From positions 62,305,533-62,369,532 of the forward strand of contig NC_090444.1 in assembly GCF_031143425.1 (NCBI RefSeq): 64,000 bases of DNA, written 5' to 3'. Below, piece by piece: positions 11,400 through 21,599 of this stretch (positions are counted from its first letter, which is position 1; the number at the start of each line of letters is the position of its first letter). Below the pieces are notes generated by a model that was not told the origin of the DNA, did not search any database, and was given only the letters and a program-made list of their open reading frames with translations. The DNA comes from Pleurodeles waltl. Lineage: Eukaryota; Chordata; Amphibia; Caudata; Salamandridae. A program made the position numbers and the translations under genes.

Positions 11400-14300
11400 A
11401 CCAGAGTGGGAGGTGGAAGAACTAAGAACCCCATGAGGTGAGTACCTGAGTGACCCCAAGCGACCAGGAGAGCAGAGGTAAGTACCTGGTCTTCCCAAGG
11501 ACTAACAGGAGGACTTAGAAAAGGGATTGTGCAAGAACAGGACCAGACTAGAAGAAACAAATAGTGGATTTGGAAAGAAGAGGACCTGCATAAGAAGGGT
11601 ACAGAGTCCAGTCCAAGATGGAGTGTCCAGTCGGAGCAGGAGCCACTACCTACCCTTCTGTGGCGGAACAACTAGGTCGACGGTAATGAAAAAGAAGACC
11701 AGCTGTGGAGCCCAGGAGCTGAAGAGGAGTCTTTCGAGCAGTGCAGATGGTTTTCCATGTTGGTTGTCAGGTTGCAGATAGTCAGTGGTTAGGAGAACCA
11801 CCAACAAGCGTTGGCATATGCCAGCAGAAGCAAAAGGAGAGTTGCAAGGCTAAAGAGGACTAGCAAGGTCCAGGGGACTCGACTCTTGGAGGGGAGTCCG
11901 GGCTGACCGTCAGCAGTTGGGAGAGCCAACAGAAGCCGTCACAGCCCCCACAGTCAACCTACTGGCAGCAGGCACAGTAAGTCTCAGTGAGGCCCAGTCA
12001 GCACACCTGAAGAGGAGTCCCACATAGCTGGAGCAGCAGAGAGGAGACTTTGCTCGGCAGTAAGAAGTGCTGGGAGCCGGGACTACCCAGAGCCTGACGA
12101 TCCCTCAGAGGAGAATACAACAAGCCTTGGCAGCTGCAAGAGCTGCAGTGCACAGGGTACTATCCTGCAAGGTAAGGCAAGGGCTCACTGTCTCCCAAGT
12201 TGGATAGCTAGCAGAGAGCACCAAGAGGACTACTCTAGAGCACCACCTGTCATGCAGGATCCACGTGGTTCCAGAGGAGAGCAGATCCACGCAGCTGGAT
12301 GTTGTTGCTGTAGGTGCCTTCAGATGCAGGGGAGTGACTCCTTCACTCCAAGGGAGATTCCTTCTTGCTTCTTGGTACAGGCTGAAGTCTTGCTGACCCG
12401 AGAGGATGCACAGCTGGGGAAATGTTGCAGTTGCTTGAAGGAGCCAGAGAAACAATGTTGCAAAGCAAAGTTGTTGCTGGAGTTGCAGTCTTGTTGGTTC
12501 CTGAAGAGTCCAGTTGCGGTTCCAGTGGCCAGATGCAGAGGACACCTGGTGGAGTCTTGCATGCTGAATCTGGAGACCCACTCCTAAAAGGGGGATTGGT
12601 CACCAAGCAAGGTGGCCACCTATTAGGAGGGGTCTGTGACATCACCTGCCTGCTCTCGCCACTTAGATGCTCCCACGGGCCTCAGTGCATCTTGGTTTCA
12701 AGATGACAGAATCAAGTGGCCACCTGGAGGAGCTCTGGGCACCTCCCCTGGGGTGGTGATAGACAGGGGAGTGGTCACTCCCCTTTCCTTTGTCCAGTTT
12801 CGTGCCAGACCAAGGACCGGGGTCCCTGGACTGGTGCAAACTGGCTTATGCAAGGAGGGCACCTAAATTGCCCTTCAAATCAAACTGGTGGCTTGCGGAG
12901 GCTACCCCTCCCAAGCCTTGTAACACCTATTTCCACAGGAAATCCTTTGTTCTGCCTTCCCTTGCTTGAGCTGGTCAAACAGCAGGAGGGCAGAAACCTG
13001 TCTGAGGGGTGACAGCAGCGCAGGCTACCTGAATAACCCTAGAAGACTGGTAGGAGCCCCCGGAGTGCATGGAATCATACAACCAATACTGGCAACAGTA
13101 TTAATGTATGATTCTGACATGTTTGATACCAAACATGCCTAGGTTCGGAGTTACCATTATGTAGCTGGACACAGGTCCAATACATGGGTAAAATGGCTTC
13201 CCCCCACTTACGAAGTCCAGTGCGATGGAACAGGAGTTCAATGGGGCACCTCTGCTCATGCAGGGGTGCCCTCAATCAATCAATCAATCAGGGAATTTGT
13301 GAAGCACACTACTCACCTGTGAGGGTCTCAAGGCGCTGAGAGGAGGGATGCTACTGCTCAAACAGCCAAGTCTTGAGATGTCTCCGGAAGGTAAGGAGGT
13401 CCTTCATCTGATGCAGGTGGGTGGGAAGAGTGTTCCACGTCTTGGCGGCGAGGTGCGAGAATAATCTGCTGCCGGTGGTTGTTCTGTGGATGCGTGAGAT
13501 GGTGCCAAGGGCGGGGTTGGTGGAGCGAAGCTGTCGGTCGGGGTGTAAAAGGTTAGCCGTCTGTTGAGGTATTCTGGTCGGGTGTTGTGCAGTGCCTTGT
13601 GAGCGTGTGTGAGGAGTTTGAAAGTGATTCTCTTGTTGATAGGGAGCCAATGCAGGTCTCTTGGGTGGGTTGTGATGTGGCAGTGATGGGGGATGTCCAT
13701 GATGAGGCGTGCTGAGGCGTTCTGGATGAGTTGCAGTCTTTTCTGGAGTTTGCCTGTGGTTCCTGCGTAGAGGGCATTGCCGTTGTCCAGTCTGCTGCAT
13801 ACGAGGGCTTGGGTGACTGTTCTTCTGGTTTCAGTGGGGATCCATTTGTAGATCTTCTGAAGCATGCAAAGGATGTTGAAGCAGGAGGAGGAGATGGCGT
13901 TGACTTGCTGGGTCATAGATAGTGAAGAGTCCAGGATGAATCGACTGTTGTGTGTGTGGTCGGTGGGTGTCGGTGCGGTTCCCAGTGTGGCAGGCCACCT
14001 GGAGCCGTCCCATGCAGAGGGGGTGGAGCTGAAGATGAGGACCTCAGTCTTGTCGGAATTCAGTTTAAGGCAGCTGTTCTTCATCCATTTGGCGCTGGTC
14101 TCACACACAGGGACCTGAACCCTGCTCTCTGCGCTAGGAGGGCCTACCATAGGGGTGACTTACAGTGACCTGGTGCAGTGACCTGTGGTGAAAGGGTGCA
14201 AGCACCTTTTAACGCAGGCTGCAATGGCAGACCTGCAGACACATTTTGCATGAGCTCCCATGGGTGGCACAATACATGCTGCCGCCCATCGAGAACCCCT

Positions 14301-14525
14301 GGTGCCCCAGTGCCTTAGATACCTAAGTACTATATACTAGGGACTTATAAGGGGGCACCAGTATGCCAATTGCGGAGTGTACAAGGTCCTAGGCAGCCAA
14401 ATTTAGAGGGAGAGATCACAATCAGTGGGGTCCTGGTTAGCAGGATCCACTGAAAACAGTCTAAGCATAATGATAGCAGGGAAAAAGTGGGGGTAACCGT
14501 GCCACAAAGAGGGTACTTTCCTACA
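11400..14525. mobile_element. B-family LTR (inner copy), 5' edge unclear
   Basis: From about 11600 the sequence aligns with the B LTR at 43049-45397 from its position 43310 onward (GGAGTGTCCAGT, then a GTCGACGGT motif), and it ends TTTCCTACA at 14525. After that, sequence of the outer B copy resumes (GTAACATGCTTCC). Blocks such as GGAGTGACTCCTTCACTCC near 12325 also occur in the outer copy at 10876, showing two separate copies. The first 250 bp or so of the inner copy are missing or replaced, so the left boundary is approximate. Confidence 0.5.
13271..14112 (-). pseudogene. L2/CR1-like LINE 3' fragment (RT C-terminal part)
   Basis: A minus-strand reading frame (14150-13404 includes flanking DNA at its start) holds the thumb and C-terminal part of an L2/CR1-type ORF2: WMKNSCLKLNSDKTEVL, DSSLSMTQQVN, VCSRLDNGNALYAG, RLQLIQNASARL, LHWLPINKRITFKLL and, in another frame, LKTWLFEQ. 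The 3' end shows the AGCGC...GAGACCCTCACAGGTG tail and (TGAT)n at 13272-13290, typical of this clade. It is a 5'-truncated insertion inside the inner B LTR. The tail is shared with the SINE at 47930-48278. Confidence 0.87.
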
Positions 14526-16354
14526 GTAACATGCTTCCTCTACAGGAAATCCTTTGTTCTGCCTTCCCCTGCCTGAGTTAAGCTCAGCAGCAGGAGGCCA
14601 GAACAGTGTCTGGGCTCAGCAGCAGCACTGGCTTGCACGCAGACCCTGCAAGGCTGAACAGGCAAACATGGGGGATCCTCAAAGGAACCCCTAAAGTATG
14701 TGGTATCTTGCAACTAGCACTGGAACCGGTGTAGTTGCAAGATTCCAACATGTTTGATAACAAACTTGACCAGGTTCAGTGAAGCCATTATTTAGTTGGA
14801 CATCTCATGATGACCATTGTCCACTACATACCTTAAAATGGCCCAGAAAATGGAGTTTGAGGTTTGTAGGGGTACCTCTGCTTATGCAGGGGTACCCTTA
14901 TACTTAGAACCATGCACCCTGCCCTTGGGCTGAAAGGTCTACCTTAGGGGTGACTTACAGTGTCAGTAGTGCAGTGATCACGACATAGGGTGAACCTTAT
15001 GTCTGGGGTGAAAGGTGCATGAACCATTTCACATAGGCTGCAATGGCAGGCCTGTAGACACACTTTGCATGGGCCCCCATGGGTGGCATAATACCAGCCC
15101 ATGGGGGACCCCTGCTGTACCTATGCCCTGGGTACCTAAGTACCATATACTAGGGACTTACAGGAGGGCACCAGTATGCTAATTGTGTGCTGTAAGAAGT
15201 ACTTACCAATCAAATTTAGGGGAAAGCGCACCAACACCGAGGTCCTGGTTAGCAGGATCCCACTGTACTACAGCCCAAACACAATGACACCAGGCAAAAG
15301 GTGGGAGCAACCATGTCAGAATGATCCTACTTTCCTACATTGTCCACCTTAAGGGGGGACTGGCATGAAGTGGGCACACCTCCTCATCTACCTAATTTTC
15401 TCACCTGTCTTGCTGTCAAAAGTGGGGTCAGGACAGGGGAGTTGGTCATCTCTGCCATTTGGAGAGACCTGGGTCGCATTACAAAGGTGTCTAGGCCTTT
15501 GAAGCTTGCCGCCCTGGAATGTCCATCCTGCTTGGATGAGAGGTCAACACCCCTGCCCAGTGCAGGCTTTTGTCTCTAGACCCCAAGAGTGCTGGCTCTC
15601 ACCTCAGGGTGTCAGAAATGTGGCGTAGGTGGCTGAACTGGTCATGACCAGTCAGTGAACACACTAGCAGTTAGTAGGTTTTGCAGGGAGCACCTCTAGA
15701 GTGCCCTCTGGGTACATATATTAATAAAACCCTCACTGGAATCAGTGAGAGTTTATTAATACAAAATGTTTGATACCAAACATCCCTGGGTTCAGGGAAG
15801 CCGTCATATAGCTTGGGAACTCGTAGGGACCAGTGTCCAGCACATGCATTTAAAATGGCTTCCGTGCACACTTATTATGTCTAAGAATCGACAAACACAT
15901 AGTAGGGGCATATTTGCTCATGCATATATGCCCTCACTTCTAACATACTGCACTCTGCCTAAGGGCTGGAGTCCTGCTGTTGGGGTGACTTATAGATATC
16001 ACAAGCAGTGTTTTTGGGAACATTGCACACAAGTGTGTACCATGTTGTGTTTTCAATTTTAGGAGTATCTTGTCATGCTCCCTGCAATGGAAATATGTAT
16101 AAGGTTGGTGCTGGGTCCCTCAGCTCTGGAGGCCTGGAGGCCCTCTTCAGTACCCAAGCCCTAGGTACCAGGGGTACCATTTACTAGGGACTTATAGGGG
16201 TGCTGAAGGGCCTCGTCACTTAGGGATCAAGTGACCAGGTGTGTTCTTTTGGGGAAGGAACACTGGCACTGGGACCCTGGTTAGCAGTCAAGGTTGAATC
16301 TAAAAACCAGGCAAAAAGTGTTGGGGTATTGAAACCAGAACCCAGCGCCCTACA

Positions 16355-16373
16355 GAAGCCTCTGTCCCCCACA
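16355..16373 (-). other. Polypurine tract candidate of element A
   Basis: On the minus strand TGTGGGGGACAGAGGCTTC lies directly before the TGTAGGGCGC start of the 3' LTR. Position and purine content fit the plus-strand primer of LTR retrotransposons. Confidence 0.6.
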
Positions 16374-16375
16374 AG

Positions 16376-17150
16376 TCAACAGGCCTGGAGGCTCAGCCAA
16401 ACTGGGAGAGTCTTCCTAGTCCATCAGGCAAGGAAGAGTAAGGGAGCAGGCTGTATGGTTGCAGGGCCTACTCTGCCTCACATCCTACTGTCCAGGTCAT
16501 TTCGTTTGGGAAGCTGACCTACCTCAGCAGTGTTAGGACCTCATTTAGAATGCACTGTGTCTACTTTCTCCTTTTCTTTGGGATGAGAGGTGTCTACCTC
16601 TGCTAACCCTATCTTAGCCAGGGCAACCCATAGCTTACCCCAAGAGGTCAACCACAAATGAAGTAACCCCACCATGACCAGCAGGGTCAGGGGGCCTATC
16701 TTGCTATTGGGCATGGGGCCAGGCCACCATGCCAGAGTCAATGCTACTATAAAGCTAGCACCAAGCAGAGGCCACTGACAGCTGTCAGTGCCCAGAACCC
16801 ACCTTTAGCTCTTCACTGCCAAGTGAAGGGCTAAGTTATAGGTTTTTGGGATCACAGTGCCTGTCCACTGTTTTAGAGTGTGGGGTTGCTACATCCTGTA
16901 GCAAACACCCTCCTTCCGCTCTCTTTTCTGTTAGCTGAGGAGCCACCAACTCAAACGTAACAGCTGCCTGAGTAGTCAGAACTTCTTGTGGGTCAGGCTG
17001 GGCTTCACCAGTGCCACTTTAGAGTTCTTCCCTACTAGAACAGAATCTTTTTGGCTTACTGAAACTTTGTCTAAACATTGCCCACCTTTCCTACACTGCT
17101 TTATTTTCCTTTTGTTCTGGGGTCTGCTTGCACTTACTGCATGGGCAGCA
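16376..17150 (-). other. Internal region of element A without recognisable pol
   Basis: The 0.8 kb between the protease remnant and the polypurine tract contains stops in all frames and no RT, RNase H, integrase or envelope motif. A 67-codon frame at 16541-16741 is rich in Leu/Trp and unrecognised. Confidence 0.5.
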
Positions 17151-17199
17151 CCTCCAGAATTCTGGGGAGAGGACTGGCACTGGACCAGCTCCTATCTTG

Positions 17200-17400
17200 G
17201 GCTCTGACCAACCTCTGGGAGATCATTACCAAGGAGAAAATCAAGGGGTGTCTGTACTGACTACCACCCTTCTCGAACTAAGGGACCCAGCTATTTCTAG
17301 GGGCGCTAGAGTCACAGGTCTATCAGTGAGCTCCCCTGAGATAACCCTTACCCTGGCAGTCTCACCTGAGATGTACTAGTTTAAGAGTACCAGCCTGTCA
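17200..17400 (-). pseudogene. Retropepsin-like protease remnant
   Basis: Minus-strand reading in broken frames gives GELTDRPVTLAPLEIAG, then TPLDFLLGNDLPEV at about 17206-17253. The LLGND element fits the C-terminal 'ILGxD' signature of retropepsins, and the location just after the gag zinc knuckle fits gag-protease order. The catalytic D(S/T)G is not visible upstream; stops interrupt the frame near 17385 and 17405. It would have processed Gag polyprotein when intact. Confidence 0.5.
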
Positions 17401-17415
17401 TGACCAACTGTGTGG

Positions 17416-18761
17416 CTAGCACAGGTATCTCTCAGGGCAGTGGCTGGGATTCCATTCAGCAATAGGTGGTGGACTCTCTAACTCACCTGTTGGACACATT
17501 TTCCAGTCAAAGGCTAAGAGGGCCTCCTCATCTGAGGAATCATCCCCTATGGCTACACTGGCAACCCGTGAGGGTTTAGTAGTGTGTTTGTTTTTAGGAC
17601 AAGAAATGCCCTTGGTGTGGTGCCCTGTCTGTTTGCAGTCCAAGCACCTGCGTTAGTGTCATCCCTATTTTTATCCTGGCACCCACTTTTGTTTTGTGAG
17701 GTATTTTGGAGCCCACCCTCATGAATAGATTTGTGGGGCCTACAAAGGACTCCTTTTCTCTAGTTTTAGGGTTGTCCACCTTTTTTTCTTGCGGGGGTTT
17801 CCCTGACTCTTTCTTGTGGTCACCCCTAGTTCCAACTCAATGATCAGCCTTCCTCCCCAGCTCTTGGGGTGAGACTGGCCTCAGATCCACCAGATATTGT
17901 TGCAACTTCTCAGAAGTAGAGTTACTTAATAGGTGTTCCTTCATAATCAAATGATATAACCATTCATAATCTTGCACCTAGCTTCCCTTCAACAAGCCAC
18001 CTAGTGTTTTCACTGAAAAGATTTTGTGAGTCTCCCTGAGCCTGATTCTATATTTTTCAGTGGCGAGTCCAAATCCAAGTCCTTCATGAGGTCATAGGAC
18101 CTTGCGTCTGCCTCATTTAGGGTCAGGAGTCTATCCCTGCACTTTCCTGAGAGCATTTCTCAAAAGAGAGAGCCCCTGTTCTGGAAACACAGGTCCTCTC
18201 AAAGGCCATTAACCACTTGCTGCTATCATGACCATCCTCATATTTGGGGACATTCCCTTTCGGGATTTTGGAGTCAGAGTTCCCTACTCTGTCCCTAGGT
18301 ATTAACTTGCTGTCACCATTTGTGGGTGCTAAACCAATTTCTCCTCTTTCCCTTTCTATGGCCAGTATCCTGTCCTCCAGGGCAATTTTTCAAGCCATTC
18401 TTTCTAAAAGAATCTCTTATTCAGTAAGTTTTTCACTGGACCTCGAGGGACCTAAGCCATCCTCACTAGAGGGAAGTGCTCTAGACATAGTGTGTTGTCT
18501 GTGGGATGCAGGTTCCTCACTTTCAGTGGGGATGAGGTCTAAGTGCTCCTCACTCAATCTATTCTGACTCTCAGAGTCAGTGGCCACATCGTTAGGATGG
18601 GCCTGCTCATACTTTGCCAAGAGCTGCTGGAGCTTTGCCCTGACAGAGTTTGAGCCAGTTTTAATTGTGTACCCTTTGCAGAGGGTCCTAAACTGTTTAT
18701 GAGACAGCTGGAGGCAAGGGGTGAGGTCAAGCTCCTTGTCCACAACCTCCGAGCTACTCAC
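17416..18761 (-). pseudogene. Gag of element A (capsid SCAN-like, CCHC knuckle)
   Basis: The N-terminal frame (18761-18417, 114 aa) starts MSSSEVVDKELDL and has the helical LQLSHKQFRTLCK...VRAKLQQLLAKY block. After frameshifts, about 17840-18170 gives a capsid segment (DYEWLYHLIMKEHLLSN, then LVDLRPVSPQELGRKAD) resembling the gypsy-type Gag from which vertebrate SCAN domains derive. A zinc knuckle CLDCKQTGHHTKGISC (CX2CX4HX4C form) lies at about 17600-17648. Gag packages the element RNA. Several frameshifts and stops make it dead. It begins about 240 bp inside the 5' LTR, as expected. Confidence 0.72.
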
Positions 18762-19002
18762 TATTTTACTAAAGTTGGGACCTTTTTGTAGCTAGAAAAA
18801 CTTCCTAACACAGGTTTCTGGAGTCGTAACCAAAGTTAGTTTTCACATTTTTTAAACTGTTACCCTACAGGAATATAACCGAGGCCCTAACAGTTACTTT
18901 TAAGAATTTAGAAAAATAATCAATTCAAAACATGCTATTGATCTAAAGGCAGTTTTTGGATTTACTCATGTAGTCACATTGACCCCACCGCTGTTTCACT
19001 AC

Positions 19003-21453
19003 TGTAGGAAGCTGGCTCTCTATATGGTGCACTAAAAAGAAGTACCCAGTGTAGAGAGTCCAGTGGGTCCCCAATTGGTTTGCAGATTCAAACGTAGATA
19101 GGGCTCATGCTCTGTTTTGTGGTAGTGTGGACGAGACGTTAGGCTTATCAGAGGGTGGTGCTAAGCATTTGTTACACTCACAAAGGCAATAAATGAGACA
19201 CTCAAAAAATAATTCCGAGACCAATTTAGAAAAAGAACACTTCTTTTTATATGTACTTTGAACGCAAGAACTTTGTTATAATGTAAGTATGTTTTAAGCA
19301 TAAAACCTATTCACTTGCAAAAATCAACAGTGCAATTTCAGCATTCTTCAATGTTAACCTATGGAAGGAAAATACATTCAACAAACAGGCACTTTACGAT
19401 GACTCATGGGACCAATTTTGTAGACTTACGGTGAGTGCTGGGCAAGGGTAAGGACTACATCAACAGGTCACTACGGGCAGCGCTGGGCGGCCGGGTGCAG
19501 AGGTGCAGTACAGCGTCAGTGCCCATTCTATTTCAATGGAGATTGGTCCCTGTGGATTAAGTCTGCAGGCTCTGGCTGGGGGGCCAGTCGGGGACAACCA
19601 AAAGGTAAGTTGGAAATGTGGGGTGTTCGGGGATGCAGGTGCACCTTTGGTCCTCTTCTCCAGGGCCCAGGGGTGATGGATGTAGGGGTATCCTTTTGGC
19701 ATTGGGTTTCCTTGTCCAGGAGCACTCGCAGTTGGGAGGGTCCTGTGGTCTGAGGCTGCAGGCATCATTGTGGAGCCCAGGAGGGGTAAAACCACAGTGG
19801 ACTCAATCTCAGGAGAGCTGGGGACAACTTTGACACCAGGGGTCTACTTCAATTCGGGCCGGAGGTGACGGATGCAGTGGTTGCTTTAGGTGTCAGGTTT
19901 CTCTCAGCTCAGAGGCTGCGGGAGAGTGGGCCTGCGTGCAGAGGGTGCAGGTGACTTCAGGAAGTCCAGGAGGGATGAATCCATGATGAACTCAGAATCT
20001 GGACAACTGGGGGACATGGTTGGCACTGGAGGTCCACTTGGGTCGGTGACGGCGGGTGCAGGTGTCAGGTCTTTGCAGTTCCGAAGGCTGCAGAATCCTT
20101 CCTTTAGGTTTTGTTGGAGAGCAGGTCAACTGCTCACGGGAGTCTTGAGTTTTATAAAGGCAGGCAGTCTTCCTGGGTTTCTGGAGTTTCAGCTGCAGGA
20201 TGTCATCTTTTTGGGCAGAGTCCATCGAGGGTTGCAGACAGTCCGGTAGGGTTGGTACCAGGTCAGCTGCTTTTTCTTCTCTTCTTCTGCAGGTGAGACT
20301 CTTCTGTGTTCTTGTCTTCTTAGGTCATCAGGATCTGCGTTCTGGCTTTCAGGGGTGCCACCTAAATACTCAATTTAGGGGCGTTACAGGGGGTGTCAGG
20401 TGGCAGTCAATGGGTTGCCTAACTTTAGGGTGACTTCACCCTTCCTATGACCACTTCTTTTGGGAAGTGGGCATAATCTTGACCCTAGTGGCCTAGTTCT
20501 TTCCAAAGCAAGATGGCGGAATTTAAAAAGGGGTATCCACTTCAGTTCGTCCACCTTAGAGGTGGGACTGACATGAAGTGGTACACCTCCTAATCTGCCT
20601 AATTTTCTGCCCTGTCTTTCTGCCAAAACAGGAGGGTTGGTCATCTCTGATATTTGGAGACAGCTGGGTTGCATTACAAAGGCGGCTAGGACTTTGAAGC
20701 TTCCCGCCCTGGAATGTCCATCCTGCCTAGAGGTTGTGTCAACACCCCCACCCAAGGCAAGCTTTTGTCTCTGGACCCTGAGGGCTCTAGCTCTCACCTT
20801 AGGGGGTCAAAAATTGACTAAGAGGCCGAACTGGTCAGGACCAGTCAGTGAACACATTAGCAGTTAGTAGGTTTTTCAGGGGGGCACCTCTAAGGTGCCC
20901 TCAGGGTGCAAACATTAATAAACCCTTCACTGGAATCACTGAGTTTTTTTTTATATGAGATGTTTGATACCAAACATCCCTGGGTTCAGGGAAGCCATCT
21001 TGTAGGTGTGGAACTCGTAGTGACCAGTGTCCAGCACATGTATTTAGAATCGCTTCTCTGTACAATTACTATGTCTAAGAATCGACAAAGACATAGTAGG
21101 GGCATATTTGCTCTTGCAGATATGCCCTCACTTGTAATATACTGTGTCTGCCTTAGGCCTGAAGTCCTGCTGTAGGTGTGATTTACAGATATTACAAGCA
21201 GTGTTTTAGGAGACATGGCACACAAGTGTATGCTGTGTTGTGTTTTCAATTTTGGGAGCACCTTGTCACGCAGCCTGCAATGGCAGTCTCTATAATGTTG
21301 GTGTAGGGTCCCTTTGAATGGCACAAGTTGTGCTGCAGCTCGGGGGTCATCTTCAGTATCCATGCCCTAGGTACAAGGGGTACCATTTATTAGGGACTTA
21401 TAGGGATGCTGAAGGGCCTGGTCACCTGGGGATCAAGCTACCAGCACCCTACT
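19003..21453 (-). repeat. 5' LTR of element A
   Basis: Plus-strand reading runs TGTAGGAAGCTGGCTCTCTA to ...CCAGCACCCTACT and aligns end to end with the 3' LTR pieces. About 90 bp near its right edge (the GGCACTGGGACCCTGG segment of the sister LTR) is deleted. It preserves the empty site for the B insertion at about 20546 (TTCGTCCACC). A paired-repeat region at 20925-20976 holds TGTTTGATACCAAACA. No recognisable tRNA primer-binding site follows at 18965-19002. Confidence 0.75.
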
Positions 21454-21599
21454 GTAATCGAAGCTTATCCTGTGCGTGTCCTGTGCACCTGTGTATTGGA
21501 CAGATGCTTCTGCGCTGTATGTAAAGCATCTGCTTGAGGTTTCCACCACTATCTTCACTGCTTTCGATCAGGAAAAGTGCTGAATATTTAACTTGCACT

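Larger units (their letters stand above)
9362..15339. mobile_element. B-family LTR (outer copy), inserted in LTR A
   Basis: Starts TGTAGGGTGG and ends TTTCCTACA. It interrupts LTR A between TCATC (9357-9361) and TTGTC (15340-15344). The uninterrupted homologue at about 20540-20560 reads TCGTC there, so both flanks derive from one 5-bp duplication after CpG decay. The copy spans 5.98 kb because a second B-like LTR (about 11400-14525) sits inside it. The tail (14526-15339) matches the 3' part of the solo B LTR at 43049-45397. No coding sequence belongs to it. Confidence 0.75.
2319..16354 (-). repeat. 3' LTR of element A, split into three pieces
   Basis: The LTR survives as 2319-2338, 7815-9361 and 15345-16354. 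On the plus strand it begins TATAGGAAGCTGGCTCTCTA (TGTAGGAAGC in other copies) and ends GCGCCCTACA. The pieces align colinearly with 19003-21453 and with the A LTR at 47377-53171. The first break is a LINE (2339-7801) and the second a B-family LTR (9362-15339). Minus-strand AATAAAAAG near 8035 fits a polyadenylation signal about 220 bp from the LTR's 3' edge, not counting the LINE. Confidence 0.78.
2319..21453 (-). mobile_element. LTR retrotransposon 'A' (gag-protease only), nested insertions
   Basis: A complete but heavily interrupted LTR element on the minus strand. The 3' LTR lies at 2319-16354 (about 2.58 kb once two insertions are removed), the internal region at 16355-19002 (2.65 kb), and the 5' LTR at 19003-21453 (2.45 kb). 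Orientation comes from three signs: AATAAA-type signals on the minus strand about 220-240 bp from the TGTAGGAAGC edge (near 8035 in the 3' LTR), a purine-rich tract beside the 3' LTR, and a minus-strand gag. No reverse transcriptase, RNase H or integrase is recognisable between the protease remnant and the 3' LTR, so the element looks non-autonomous. Flanks 2314-2318 (GTCAC) and 21454-21458 (GTAAT) match only 3 of 5, so the target duplication is decayed or wrong. It is probably Ty3/gypsy-related (inference from gag). Confidence 0.72.

Noticed and set aside
12105..12706. Coding genes in the B LTR
   Set aside because: Long frames on both strands overlap, and the same DNA aligns to other LTR copies where the frames are not kept.
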